From Nostoc sp. S4 (lineage in GTDB: Bacteria; Cyanobacteriota; Cyanobacteriia; Cyanobacteriales; Nostocaceae): a stretch of DNA of 34,799 nt. The DNA is taken from positions 18,987 through 53,785 of the forward strand of contig JAQYWR010000053.1 in the NCBI GenBank assembly GCA_029379225.1, read 5' to 3'. The notes beneath the pieces were generated by a model. That model searched no databases. It was given only the letters and a program-made list of their open reading frames with translations, and was not told the DNA's origin. The position numbers and the translations under genes are program-made. This document shows positions 24,344 through 33,470 of this stretch, in pieces. Position 1 is the stretch's first letter. Every line of letters starts with the position of its first letter.

Positions 24344-26221
24344 ATGAGACCAGCCCAAACTAATCAGTTTGACTACGTAAAAATCGGCTTAGCATCACCA
24401 GAACGTATTCGCCAGTGGGGCGAGAGAACTTTGCCCAATGGTCAGGTAGTTGGTGAAGTCACCAAGCCAGAAACGATTAATTACCGAACTCTCAAGCCAG
24501 AGATGGATGGCTTATTCTGTGAGCGCATCTTTGGGCCTGCAAAAGATTGGGAATGTCATTGTGGCAAGTATAAAAGAGTGCGTCACAGAGGGATTGTCTG
24601 TGAGCGATGTGGGGTAGAAGTTACCGAGTCAAGGGTGCGTCGTCACCGCATGGGCTATATTAAACTCGCCGCGCCAGTAGCTCACGTTTGGTATCTCAAA
24701 GGCATTCCTAGCTATATTTCCATCCTGCTGGATATGCCCTTGCGGGATGTGGAGCAGATTGTCTATTTCAACTCTTATGTTGTTTTAAGTCCAGGCAATG
24801 CCGAAACTTTAACTTACAAACAGCTACTAAGCGAAGACCAGTGGCTGGAAATTGAAGACCAAATTTATAGTGAAGATTCTCAGCTTCAAGGCGTAGAAGT
24901 AGGCATTGGGGCCGAAGCGCTGCTGCGCTTGCTTGCGGATATCAATTTAGAGCAAGAAGCCGAAAGCCTGCGGGAAGAAATTGGCAACGCCAAGGGACAA
25001 AAGAGAGCCAAGTTAATCAAGCGGCTGCGAGTAATTGACAACTTCATCGCTACTGGTTCTAAACCAGAGTGGATGGTGATGGCAGTTATTCCTGTGATTC
25101 CCCCCGACTTGCGTCCAATGGTGCAGCTAGATGGCGGACGGTTCGCCACCAGCGATTTGAATGATTTATATCGGCGGGTAATTAATCGAAATAATCGTTT
25201 GGCACGCTTACAAGAAATTTTGGCGCCAGAGATTATTGTGCGGAATGAAAAGCGGATGCTGCAAGAAGCAGTGGATGCTTTGATTGACAATGGTCGTCGC
25301 GGACGGACTGTGGTGGGGGCAAATAACCGACCCCTGAAATCTTTGTCCGACATTATTGAAGGTAAGCAAGGACGTTTTAGACAAAACTTGTTGGGTAAAC
25401 GAGTTGACTACTCTGGACGTTCGGTAATTGTGGTCGGGCCGAAGCTGAAAATTCACCAATGCGGTTTGCCTAGAGAAATGGCAATTGAGCTATTTCAACC
25501 ATTTGTGATTAACCGCCTGATTCGCAGTGGCATGGTGAATAATATCAAAGCTGCGAAAAAGCTGATATCGCGTAACGATCCCAGTGTTTGGGATGTACTC
25601 GAAGAAGTAATTGAAGGACACCCTGTGCTACTTAACCGGGCACCAACGTTGCACCGCTTGGGTATTCAGTCTTTTGAACCAATCTTAGTAGAAGGGAGAG
25701 CAATTCAACTGCATCCTTTGGTGTGTCCGGCATTTAACGCTGACTTTGATGGCGACCAAATGGCGGTACACGTACCGCTGTCATTAGAAAGTCAGGCTGA
25801 GGCGCGGTTATTAATGTTGGCTTCTAACAATATCTTGTCACCAGCCACAGGTAAACCGATTATCACACCTAGTCAAGATATGGTATTGGGAGCATATTAC
25901 TTAACAGCAGAAAATCCCGGTGCTACCAAAGGCGCAGGCAAGTTCTTTGCTTCCTTAGATGACGTAATTATGGCTTTCCAGCAAGAGGAAATTGACCTGC
26001 ACGCTTATATTTATGTGCGGTTTGACGGCGAACTCGAATCAGACCAACCGGATACAGAACCTCTTGAGGTACAAGAAAACGAAGATGGTAGCCGGACATT
26101 AAAGTATAAGTTCCGCCGAGTCAGAGAAGACGCTAAGGGAAATCTGGTTTCACAGTATATTCGGACAACACCTGGTCGGGTTATTTACAATAAAGCGATT
26201 CAGGAAGCACTAGCAAGTTAG
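24344..26221 (+). CDS. rpoC1: RNA polymerase subunit gamma (beta-prime N-terminal part)
   Basis: A 625-residue protein, the N-terminal portion of beta-prime; cyanobacteria and plastids split this subunit. The start is the ATG at 24344 (MRPAQTNQFDYVKIGLASPE); an upstream in-frame TTG would add ten residues made of repeat sequence and is rejected. The zinc-binding site is Cys71-x-Cys73 and Cys86-x-x-Cys89 (CHCG, CERC). The catalytic magnesium loop NADFDGDQM is at 465-473 with Asp467, Asp469 and Asp471. NRAPTLHRLGIQSFEP precedes it as usual. It ends at the normal place for RpoC1 (IQEALAS). Together with rpoC2 it forms the full beta-prime. Confidence 0.98.
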   Translation: MRPAQTNQFDYVKIGLASPERIRQWGERTLPNGQVVGEVTKPETINYRTLKPEMDGLFCERIFGPAKDWECHCGKYKRVRHRGIVCERCGVEVTESRVRRHRMGYIKLAAPVAHVWYLKGIPSYISILLDMPLRDVEQIVYFNSYVVLSPGNAETLTYKQLLSEDQWLEIEDQIYSEDSQLQGVEVGIGAEALLRLLADINLEQEAESLREEIGNAKGQKRAKLIKRLRVIDNFIATGSKPEWMVMAVIPVIPPDLRPMVQLDGGRFATSDLNDLYRRVINRNNRLARLQEILAPEIIVRNEKRMLQEAVDALIDNGRRGRTVVGANNRPLKSLSDIIEGKQGRFRQNLLGKRVDYSGRSVIVVGPKLKIHQCGLPREMAIELFQPFVINRLIRSGMVNNIKAAKKLISRNDPSVWDVLEEVIEGHPVLLNRAPTLHRLGIQSFEPILVEGRAIQLHPLVCPAFNADFDGDQMAVHVPLSLESQAEARLLMLASNNILSPATGKPIITPSQDMVLGAYYLTAENPGATKGAGKFFASLDDVIMAFQQEEIDLHAYIYVRFDGELESDQPDTEPLEVQENEDGSRTLKYKFRRVREDAKGNLVSQYIRTTPGRVIYNKAIQEALAS

Positions 26222-26225
26222 GGAG

Positions 26226-26290
26226 TGAGGACTGGGGACTGGGGACTGGGAAAAATACCCAGTACCCAATACCCAATACCCAATACCCAA
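26226..26290 (+). repeat. Tandem heptanucleotide repeats between rpoC1 and rpoC2
   Basis: About three GGGACTG units are followed, after GGAAAAA, by about six units of the type TACCCAA/TACCCAG. The joint ACTGGG-AAAAATA-CCCAGT forms a 6-bp dyad with a 7-base loop. Such heptamer arrays (STRR-like) are characteristic of filamentous cyanobacteria; here they fill most of the 96-base junction. Array length is likely to vary between strains. Confidence 0.85.
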
Positions 26291-26317
26291 TCCCCAATAA
26301 CTTAGGACTAATGACTA

Positions 26318-29300
26318 ATGACTGAAAAAATGATTTTTCGCAATCGGGTGGTGGATAAGGGTCAACTGAGAAATTTGATTTCTTGGGCCTTTACGCATTA
26401 TGGGACGGCGCGAACCGCAGTGATGGCGGACAAACTCAAAGATTTAGGATTTCGCTACGCCACTAAAGCAGGGGTTTCCATTAGTGTAGATGACTTGATG
26501 GTGCCTCCAACTAAGCGATCGCTCCTAGAAGCAGCCGAAGAAGAAATTCGTGCTACCGAAGCTCGTTACCAACGGGGTGAAATCACTGAAGTAGAACGCT
26601 TCCAAAAGGTAATTGATACCTGGAACGGTACTAGTGAAGCCCTCAAAGATGAAGTAGTTGTCCACTTCAGAAAGACCAATCCCCTGAACTCCGTATACAT
26701 GATGGCATTCTCTGGGGCACGGGGTAACATCTCCCAAGTCCGGCAATTAGTGGGAATGCGGGGACTGATGGCAGATCCCCAAGGGGAAATTATCGACTTA
26801 CCCATCAAAACCAACTTCCGTGAAGGGCTGACGGTGACGGAATACATTATTTCGTCTTACGGTGCGAGAAAAGGATTGGTGGATACCGCCTTGCGGACGG
26901 CTGACTCTGGTTATCTCACCCGACGTTTGGTAGACGTATCCCAGGATGTAATTATTCGGGAATTTGACTGCGGCACCACCAGAGGCATTCCCATTCGCCC
27001 AATGACAGAAGGTGCCAAAACTTTGATTCCTCTGGCAACCCGCTTGATGGGACGGGTAGTTGGCGAGGATGTGATACATCCAACAACAAAAGAAGTAATT
27101 GCACCACGCAACACCCCAATTTCTGACGACTTGGCCAAGGAAATTGGCAAATCTGGAGTAGCAGAAGTAGTAGTGCGGAGTCCCCTTACTTGTGAAGCTG
27201 CACGTTCTGTGTGTCAACACTGTTATGGCTGGAGTTTAGCTCACGCCAAAATGGTAGACTTGGGCGAAGCTGTAGGGATCATCGCCGCCCAAAGTATCGG
27301 CGAACCAGGCACTCAGCTAACCATGCGGACATTCCACACAGGTGGTGTGTTTACCGGGGAAGTGGCACAACAAGTCCGCTCTAAAATTGATGGAACTGTA
27401 AAAATTCCTCGCAAATTGCGGACAAGACAATATCGTACCCGCCACGGTGAAGATGCCTTGTATGTTGAGGCCAATGGCGTAATCGTTTTGGAACCAAAAA
27501 AAGAAGGTGATGCCACCCCAGCTAACCAAGAAGTGCAGGTGACTCAAGGTTCTACATTATATGTATTTGACGGCAATCAAGTAAAACAAGGTCAGTTGTT
27601 GGCAGAAGTTGCCCTTGGTGGACGTACAACTCGGACTAATACAGAAAAAGCGGTTAAAGATGTGGCTTCTGACTTGGCAGGAGAAGTGCAATTTGCCGAA
27701 GTTGTCCCAGAACAAAAAACCGACCGTCAAGGTAACACTACAACTACAGCCGCACGGGGTGGTTTGATTTGGATTTTATCTGGGGAAGTTTACAACTTGC
27801 CACCTGGTGCGGAATTAGTGGTGAAAAATGGTGATGCGATCGCTTCTAATGGAGTATTAGCAGAAACCAAATTAACTACTCTGCACGGTGGTGTGGTACG
27901 CTTACCCGAAGCTACTCCAGGTAAGAGTACCAGGGAAATTGAGATTATCACCGCTTCTGTAGTCTTAGACCAGGCAACCGTAACAGTCCAAAGCTCCCAA
28001 GGTCGCAATAACTACCTCGTATCCACTGGCAACAACCAAGTATTTAATCTCCGCGCGACACCGGGCACAAAAGTGCAAAATGGTCAAGTTGTAGCTGAGT
28101 TAATTGATGACCGCTATCGCACAAGCACTGGTGGATTCCTGAAATTCGCAGGCGTAGAAGTCCAGAAAAAAGGCAAAGCCAAACTGGGTTATGAAGTTGT
28201 CCAAGGCGGTACGCTGTTGTGGATTCCGGAAGAAACCCACGAAGTTAATAAAGATATCTCCTTGCTGTTGGTAGAAGACGGTCAGTTTGTGGAAGCTGGC
28301 AGCGAAGTTGTCAAGGATATCTTCTGCCAAAACAGCGGTGTGATTGAAGTTACCCAGAAAAACGATATCCTGCGGGAAGTGGTGGTGAAGCCAGGGGAAC
28401 TGCTAATGGTGGACGACCCCGAAGCAGTCATGGGACGAGATAACACCTTCATCCAGCCAGGTGAGGAATTTCAAGGCACTGTCGCCACAGAATTACGCTA
28501 TATCCAGTATGTGGAGACACCAGAAGGCCCTGCCCTGTTGAGTCGTCCAGTAGTCGAGTTCGCCGTACCGAATAATCCCGACGTGCCATCGACCACATCG
28601 GTAAGTCAACAAACTGGGCGTTCCATTCAGTTGCGTGCTGTGCAGCGCTTGCCTTACAAAGATTCCGAACGCGTGAAATCTGTGGAAGGTGTAGAACTGT
28701 TGCGAACCCAACTAGTGCTGGAAATCGAGCAAGAAGGCGAACAAGACCACAACGCCTCCCCCCTAGCAGCAGATATTGAATTGGTACAGGATATTGAAAA
28801 TGAAGAAGTTCAACGGCTGCAGTTGGTGATTTTGGAGTCTTTGGTAATTCGTCGAGACATTACTGCTGACGCCACCCAAGGTAGCACCCAGACAACACTA
28901 GAAGTCCAAGATGGACTAACCATCGCCCCTGGTTCTGTGGTCGCACGTACCCAAATCTTGTCTAAAGAAGGCGGGATAGTCCGGGGCGTGCAAAAGGGAA
29001 CTGAAAATGTGCGTCGCTGTTTGGTGTTGCGGGAAACTGACATGATTACCGTAAATACCAGTAGCCAGCCGAAAGTAAAAGCGGGTGAATTGCTTGTAGC
29101 AGGTACAGAAGTTGCCACTGAGGTTTTTGCTGATGAATCTGGGCAAGTCATAAATGTCAAAAAAGTAACAAGTGCTGAATCTAAAGTGTCGAGTCAAGGA
29201 AATACTCAAGACTCAGCACTTAGCACTCAAAACTATGCTATTACTATCCGCCTTGGTCGCCCCTACCGAGTCAGCCCTGGTGCTGTGTTGCAAATAGAAG

Positions 29301-30385
29301 ATGGTGATTTGGTACAACGGGGTGATAACTTAGTGTTGCTGGTGTTTGAACGCGCCAAAACCGGAGACATTATTCAAGGTTTGCCCCGGATTGAAGAATT
29401 GCTCGAGGCTCGCAAACCGAAAGAGGCGTGTATACTAGCACGGCGAGCCGGAGAAGTCAAGGTAGTTTACGGTGATGGTGATGAAGCGATCGCAATTAAG
29501 GTCGTAGAATCAAATGGCGTAGTTACTGATTATCCTTTAGGGCCGGGACAAAATTTAATTGTCCCAGATGGATCTCATATTTCAGCCGGACAACCGTTGA
29601 CTGATGGTCCATCCAACCCGCATGAAATTTTGGAAATCTTCTTTAGCTTGGGTTCCGAAGACGGAGTTTATGCTTGTGCTAGCCATGCTTTGCAGAAAGT
29701 ACAGACATTCTTAGTGAATGAAGTGCAAATGGTGTATCAGTCTCAAGGGATTGATATTTCCGATAAGCATATTGAAGTAATCGTGCGCCAGATGACCAAC
29801 AAAGTCCGGATTGATGATGGTGGAGACACCACAATGCTTCCCGGCGAATTGGTGGAACTGCGCCAAGTCGAGCAGGTGAACGAAGCAATGGCAATTACAG
29901 GCGGTGCTAGGGCACAGTATACCCCAGTATTGCTGGGTATCACCAAAGCATCGTTGAACACTGATAGCTTTATTTCTGCTGCATCCTTCCAAGAGACAAC
30001 ACGCGTATTAACTGAAGCAGCTATTGAAGGGAAATCTGACTGGCTGCGGGGATTAAAGGAAAACGTGATTATCGGGCGATTGATTCCCGCTGGTACTGGT
30101 TACAATACCTATGAAGAAACCAGTGCGATCGATGACTATGCTGTTGATATTAGCAGTAGTGTTTTAGATGAAGTTGACGATCCCCTTGATATGGTTTTAG
30201 ATGACCGCACAGCTCGTACCTATAATTTAGATTCTCCGACTCTGGGAGAGCCTAGCTATGGAAGCAGACGTGCAGAAAGGTCAATCTTAGATGACGATGA
30301 TGACTTAATCGCTGATGAAATAGCAGACGAAGACGATTACGAAGAAGACGACGAAGACGACGAAGACGATTTCGACGACGAGTAA
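26318..30385 (+). CDS. rpoC2: RNA polymerase beta-prime subunit (C-terminal part) with SI3 insertion
   Basis: A 1355-residue protein, the C-terminal portion of beta-prime. It starts MTEKMIFRNRVVDKGQL at ATG 26318. The bridge-helix region is SYGARKGLVDTALRTADSGYLTRR; the trigger loop begins MRTFHTGG with His340. A second zinc site appears in DCGTTRG, CEAARSVCQHC. The trigger loop is split by the very large cyanobacterial SI3 insertion (residues about 345-1010) made of repeated sandwich-barrel modules; the polymerase sequence resumes at TGDIIQGLPRIEELLEARKP. Within SI3, residues 952-972 (SAESKVSSQGNTQD...) look repeat-derived. The protein ends with an acidic tail (residues about 1325-1355, nearly all D and E). 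Last gene of the rpo operon, followed by a strong terminator. Confidence 0.98.
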   Translation: MTEKMIFRNRVVDKGQLRNLISWAFTHYGTARTAVMADKLKDLGFRYATKAGVSISVDDLMVPPTKRSLLEAAEEEIRATEARYQRGEITEVERFQKVIDTWNGTSEALKDEVVVHFRKTNPLNSVYMMAFSGARGNISQVRQLVGMRGLMADPQGEIIDLPIKTNFREGLTVTEYIISSYGARKGLVDTALRTADSGYLTRRLVDVSQDVIIREFDCGTTRGIPIRPMTEGAKTLIPLATRLMGRVVGEDVIHPTTKEVIAPRNTPISDDLAKEIGKSGVAEVVVRSPLTCEAARSVCQHCYGWSLAHAKMVDLGEAVGIIAAQSIGEPGTQLTMRTFHTGGVFTGEVAQQVRSKIDGTVKIPRKLRTRQYRTRHGEDALYVEANGVIVLEPKKEGDATPANQEVQVTQGSTLYVFDGNQVKQGQLLAEVALGGRTTRTNTEKAVKDVASDLAGEVQFAEVVPEQKTDRQGNTTTTAARGGLIWILSGEVYNLPPGAELVVKNGDAIASNGVLAETKLTTLHGGVVRLPEATPGKSTREIEIITASVVLDQATVTVQSSQGRNNYLVSTGNNQVFNLRATPGTKVQNGQVVAELIDDRYRTSTGGFLKFAGVEVQKKGKAKLGYEVVQGGTLLWIPEETHEVNKDISLLLVEDGQFVEAGSEVVKDIFCQNSGVIEVTQKNDILREVVVKPGELLMVDDPEAVMGRDNTFIQPGEEFQGTVATELRYIQYVETPEGPALLSRPVVEFAVPNNPDVPSTTSVSQQTGRSIQLRAVQRLPYKDSERVKSVEGVELLRTQLVLEIEQEGEQDHNASPLAADIELVQDIENEEVQRLQLVILESLVIRRDITADATQGSTQTTLEVQDGLTIAPGSVVARTQILSKEGGIVRGVQKGTENVRRCLVLRETDMITVNTSSQPKVKAGELLVAGTEVATEVFADESGQVINVKKVTSAESKVSSQGNTQDSALSTQNYAITIRLGRPYRVSPGAVLQIEDGDLVQRGDNLVLLVFERAKTGDIIQGLPRIEELLEARKPKEACILARRAGEVKVVYGDGDEAIAIKVVESNGVVTDYPLGPGQNLIVPDGSHISAGQPLTDGPSNPHEILEIFFSLGSEDGVYACASHALQKVQTFLVNEVQMVYQSQGIDISDKHIEVIVRQMTNKVRIDDGGDTTMLPGELVELRQVEQVNEAMAITGGARAQYTPVLLGITKASLNTDSFISAASFQETTRVLTEAAIEGKSDWLRGLKENVIIGRLIPAGTGYNTYEETSAIDDYAVDISSSVLDEVDDPLDMVLDDRTARTYNLDSPTLGEPSYGSRRAERSILDDDDDLIADEIADEDDYEEDDEDDEDDFDDE
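29171..29230 (+). repeat. Repeat-like insertion inside rpoC2
   Basis: AGTGCTGAATCT (29171-29182) and AGACTCAGCACT (29209-29220) are inverted copies matching at 11 of 12 bases, followed by TAGCACTCAAAAC, which continues the heptad GACTCAGCACTTAGCACTC known as an intergenic repeat in cyanobacteria. The frame stays open and encodes a Ser/Gln/Thr-rich stretch without sandwich-barrel pattern. Confidence 0.55.
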
Positions 30386-30423
30386 AAATTACAGACGCGA
30401 TTAACCCTTGTCTGTACAAAAAT

Positions 30424-30457
30424 AAAAAGGCAAAAGAAAATCTTCTTTTGCCTTTTT
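30424..30457 (+). terminator. Rho-independent terminator of the rpo operon
   Basis: Bases 30424-30438 pair perfectly with 30443-30457 (15 bp, four-base loop AATC); the 3' arm ends in TTTTT. The hairpin is 38 bases after the rpoC2 stop. It can also work on the other strand, because the 5' arm begins with AAAAA. Confidence 0.92.
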
Positions 30458-30824
30458 AGTTTATTTTCAAAAAACAGATTATAAAATTTTGATTTCTAGC
30501 TTTAAATCTAAAATTATGGAGTTTTTTTACATTGTAAAAGAACTATTTGTGTAGGAGTATTTTAAAATATAGCTTTATTAAATTATTCGGAATTTTTAGT
30601 ATACAAAAATCCTCTACACTTCATGATTCTTAATCATCTCAGCTTCCTTTTTTAGCTGACAGAAGTCCCACAATCTAATAAGCTAATGTTAAAGTGGTGA
30701 TTTTTCACAAAACTCAACTACTGAAAAAAGTAGGTTTTGTTGCTCAATACTTTTGGATGACCATGTGCAAAATGTTGCCTATCCTTTATCATCACTGAGT
30801 TATTAATAAGCATCTATAAAGAAA
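30458..30824. other. AT-rich gap after the rpo operon
   Basis: 367 bases with no supported gene. An imperfect dyad (ACAAAACTCAACTACT ... AGTAGGTTTTGT) lies at about 30706-30740; the AAAACTCAAC/GTTTTGTTG text is similar to the repeats upstream of 15381. A promoter for the next gene is expected but cannot be placed. Confidence 0.4.
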
Positions 30825-31154
30825 ATGCGTCTTAAAATCGTCCAGAACTTTGATGCCAGTTTCACTCTTGAACCACAAGCCAAAGAAACTTTATTTAAAT
30901 CATTAACGAGTGAAGCTTTTTTAAATCAAATATGCCAACAATTACAGTGTCAAAAACTTGAATTTACAGAATTACTCTTCCAGCCAGTTCCTTATAGCTT
31001 AACTACCACTAAAGGAATGCCGGCAGAATTTGAAAAATATCATGAATCTGATGAATACGTCATCATCAACGTACCACCAAACTTTATGTTTAGTGCTAAG
31101 ATTTTTAAACCCAGTCGCCTTTGTGCCATTTATCAAAAATTGGCTAATGCTTAA
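30825..31154 (+). CDS. Conserved-looking 109-residue protein, unknown
   Basis: I do not recognise a family. The protein begins MRLKIVQNFDASFTLEPQAK and reads as mixed alpha/beta with no membrane segment: a helix around residues 20-42 (TLFKSLTSEAFLNQICQQL), a strand LEFTELLFQPVPYSL, an acidic turn (EFEKYHESDEY) and a strand VIINVPPNF. Two cysteines (residues about 37 and 43) are in QICQQLQCQK. The start ATG has AAAG but no true Shine-Dalgarno. It shares orientation with the GIY-YIG gene 69 bases further on and may be cotranscribed with it. A coding call is supported by length and normal codon use only. Confidence 0.65.
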   Translation: MRLKIVQNFDASFTLEPQAKETLFKSLTSEAFLNQICQQLQCQKLEFTELLFQPVPYSLTTTKGMPAEFEKYHESDEYVIINVPPNFMFSAKIFKPSRLCAIYQKLANA

Positions 31155-31223
31155 TTTGAAAGAGATTTTTATTTAATTAGTAATTTTAAATTCATAGAAA
31201 ATAGCAACTTTTCAAATTAGTTT

Positions 31224-31769
31224 ATGAATACTGAAACAAATACTCCTGCTTTAACAAGTTTAGAATTCACTCATTACATTGACGATCGCGGTCAACTCCC
31301 AGAACAATTTCAAGGTAAAATCGGCGTATATGCTATCTTTGACCGAGAAAAAACGCTGCAATTTGTGGGATATTCCCGTGATGTTTATCTTAGCCTGAAG
31401 CAGCATTTAGTACGTCAACCGCACCAATGTTATTGGGTGAAAGTTCAAACTATTGAACGCCCCAGCCGTACAGTTTTAGAAAATATTGAAAATGCTTGGA
31501 TTGCTGAAAATGGCAATGTGCCAGATGGAAATGGAAATAACAAGGAAAAATGGACTAATCCTATTGATGTGAAAATGGTAATGACATCCGAAGAACAGAC
31601 AAATTATCAAAATCCAGTTAATGATGAATTGGCACAAATAAAAATTCTTAAAAATGTGGCACGGCGAGTAGAAGCAGAAATTTCCAAAGAATTAGAAGCG
31701 CGTGGTTTGCAACTAGAAGTTCGGTTTAATCCTAAATTAAAAGAACAAGGGTTACTCGATTTGAAATGA
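31224..31769 (+). CDS. GIY-YIG nuclease-fold protein
   Basis: A 181-residue protein. GKIGVYAIFDREKTLQFVGYS (residues 31-51) gives the two signature strands (GVY for GIY, VGYS for YIG), and LSLKQHLV and LENIENAWIAENG place the helix that bears the catalytic Glu (Glu86 or Glu89). The usual arginine of the helix after YIG is less clear, so nuclease activity is uncertain. The C-terminal part (residues 125-181) is helical and charged. Cyanobacterial members of this kind are stand-alone and of unknown role, unlike UvrC or homing enzymes. The neighbour is the kinase, starting 47 bases downstream in the same direction, so a three-gene unit 30825-33280 is possible. Confidence 0.8.
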   Translation: MNTETNTPALTSLEFTHYIDDRGQLPEQFQGKIGVYAIFDREKTLQFVGYSRDVYLSLKQHLVRQPHQCYWVKVQTIERPSRTVLENIENAWIAENGNVPDGNGNNKEKWTNPIDVKMVMTSEEQTNYQNPVNDELAQIKILKNVARRVEAEISKELEARGLQLEVRFNPKLKEQGLLDLK

Positions 31770-31816
31770 AGGTAGTTTTGGGAAAACTATCTTATGAATA
31801 TTGCTGGTAATCTCCC

Positions 31817-33280
31817 ATGACAACACAGCTACTGAACGATCGCTATCAAGTTATCCGCACATTGGGTGCTGGTGGGTTTGGTGAAACCTACCTAGCAGAA
31901 GATACCTATATGCCCTCAAAGCGCCGTTGTGTGGTGAAACGGCTAAGACCAATTCATAACAACCCCCAGATTTATCAGCTAGTCCAAGAGAGGTTTCAAC
32001 GGGAAGCAGCTATTTTAGAAGAACTTGGTGGCGCAAATGACCAGATTCCGGCATTGTATGCTTACTTTTCTTCAGGCGGGGAATTTTACTTAGTTCAGGA
32101 GTGGGTTGAAGGTGATACCCTAACCGCAAAAGTCCAAAAGCAAGGACTATTTAGTGAAGCAGCTATCCAGGAATTATTCATGAATATCTTACCCGTCCTG
32201 GATTACGTCCACTCGAAAAATATCGTTCACCGCGATATCAAACCCGACAACATCATCGTGCGTTATCGCGACGGAAAATCGGTACTAATTGATTTTGGTG
32301 CTGTGCGGGAATCAATGGCAACCGTAGTGAATTCCCAAGGCAATCCTACCAGTTCGATTGTGATTGGTACACCTGGGTATATGCCCAGCGAACAAGCCGC
32401 AGGTAGACCAGTTTATTCGAGTGATTTATACAGTTTAGGAATGACAGTAATTTATTTACTAACTGGGAGAGTAGGACAACAACTAGAGACAGATTCCCAG
32501 ACAGGTGAGATTGTTTGGCGACAGTATGCTAGTTATATTAGCCCAATGATGGCAGGAATAATCGATCGCGCCATCGCTTATCATCCACGCGATCGCTACC
32601 CCACTGCTAGAGCAATGCTGGATGCTTTGCAGAGCATAGCAAATCCAATTCCCCCGACGCAACCCCTCTCGACTCAAGCAACTGTAGTATCTGCACCGCC
32701 ACCTCAAACAGTCCACGTTCAGCCACAGCCAAACCCTCAAAATAAGAGTCAGAATAATATCCTCATCGGTAGTTTAATTGCAGGTGGATTAATTGGTGCA
32801 GCTGTAATTGTTGGTCAAATGCTGACAAAATCTTCTCAACCGATAGCAGACAAAACAATATTACCTTCACAAACACCCTCAACTATTCCCAGTCCGGCGG
32901 TCGAAACTCCGACATTTACACCAACGACTCCATCTATTCCTACTCAATCTACACCTTCTCCAACTCCATTAATTACGCCAGCTGATAATACTACTGTTAA
33001 TACTTATTTTTGGCTTTCTCAAAGACCTGTAACTGATGCAGATTTGGACGGTAAAAGCGGTTTTGAATTAGATATTATGCGAAATTCGATATTTGCTAGC
33101 CACGGTCGTCGTTTTGATACACCTGAATTACAAGATTACTTTAATAACCAACCTTGGTATCGTCCCATATATTCACCAAAAGAATTTTCACCTAAATTGC
33201 TTTCAAAGTTAGAGCAACAGAATGTAGACTATATCAGCAAATATCAAGACCGTTACGGCTTGAGATATTTTAAAAAATAA
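31817..33280 (+). CDS. Ser/Thr protein kinase with transmembrane segment and YARHG domain
   Basis: A 487-residue Hanks-type kinase. The kinase domain spans residues 10-275: glycine loop LGAGGFGETYL (16-26), Lys41 in VVKRL, catalytic HRDIKPDN (Asp140, Asn145), DFGAVRE (Asp159) and GTPGYMPSEQ. Residues 276-312 are a Pro/Gln-rich linker, 314-335 a transmembrane helix (ILIGSLIAGGLIGAAVIVG) and 340-392 a Pro/Ser/Thr-rich spacer. Residues about 398-475 form a YARHG domain: MRNSIFASHGRRF, NNQPWYRP. YARHG is thought to lie outside the cytoplasm, perhaps binding cell-envelope ligands. So it looks like an envelope sensor that signals inward; the ligand and targets are unknown. No Shine-Dalgarno is seen. 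Confidence 0.93.
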   Translation: MTTQLLNDRYQVIRTLGAGGFGETYLAEDTYMPSKRRCVVKRLRPIHNNPQIYQLVQERFQREAAILEELGGANDQIPALYAYFSSGGEFYLVQEWVEGDTLTAKVQKQGLFSEAAIQELFMNILPVLDYVHSKNIVHRDIKPDNIIVRYRDGKSVLIDFGAVRESMATVVNSQGNPTSSIVIGTPGYMPSEQAAGRPVYSSDLYSLGMTVIYLLTGRVGQQLETDSQTGEIVWRQYASYISPMMAGIIDRAIAYHPRDRYPTARAMLDALQSIANPIPPTQPLSTQATVVSAPPPQTVHVQPQPNPQNKSQNNILIGSLIAGGLIGAAVIVGQMLTKSSQPIADKTILPSQTPSTIPSPAVETPTFTPTTPSIPTQSTPSPTPLITPADNTTVNTYFWLSQRPVTDADLDGKSGFELDIMRNSIFASHGRRFDTPELQDYFNNQPWYRPIYSPKEFSPKLLSKLEQQNVDYISKYQDRYGLRYFKK

Positions 33281-33405
33281 ATTGTTGATGCGCTTGTAAT
33301 CGAACTATTAAATCTTAAATCTTAGGTAGTAGAAAAATCTAAAGAGCTTCACCAAGTGCTTTCACTTAACTACTGGAAAGCTGTTGGATTTATGCTTGTA
33401 ACTGG

Positions 33406-33463
33406 GGAGAAAGTGTACTTAGTCGGCGTCTGAGTCGACGCAAAGCTAGTAACACTTTTCTCC
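33406..33463. terminator. Long inverted repeat between convergent genes
   Basis: GGAGAAAGTGT (33406-33416) pairs with ACACTTTTCTCC (33452-33463), leaving one bulged base; inside lies GCGTCTGAGTCGACGC, itself a partial dyad. It lies 125 bases after the kinase and ends seven bases before the convergent gene's stop, and is a plausible shared terminator. Confidence 0.5.
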
Positions 33464-33470
33464 TGACTCT

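Noticed and set aside
26226..26290. Heptamer arrays as a CRISPR-like structure
   Set aside because: Units are contiguous 7-mers without spacers; no cas genes are near.
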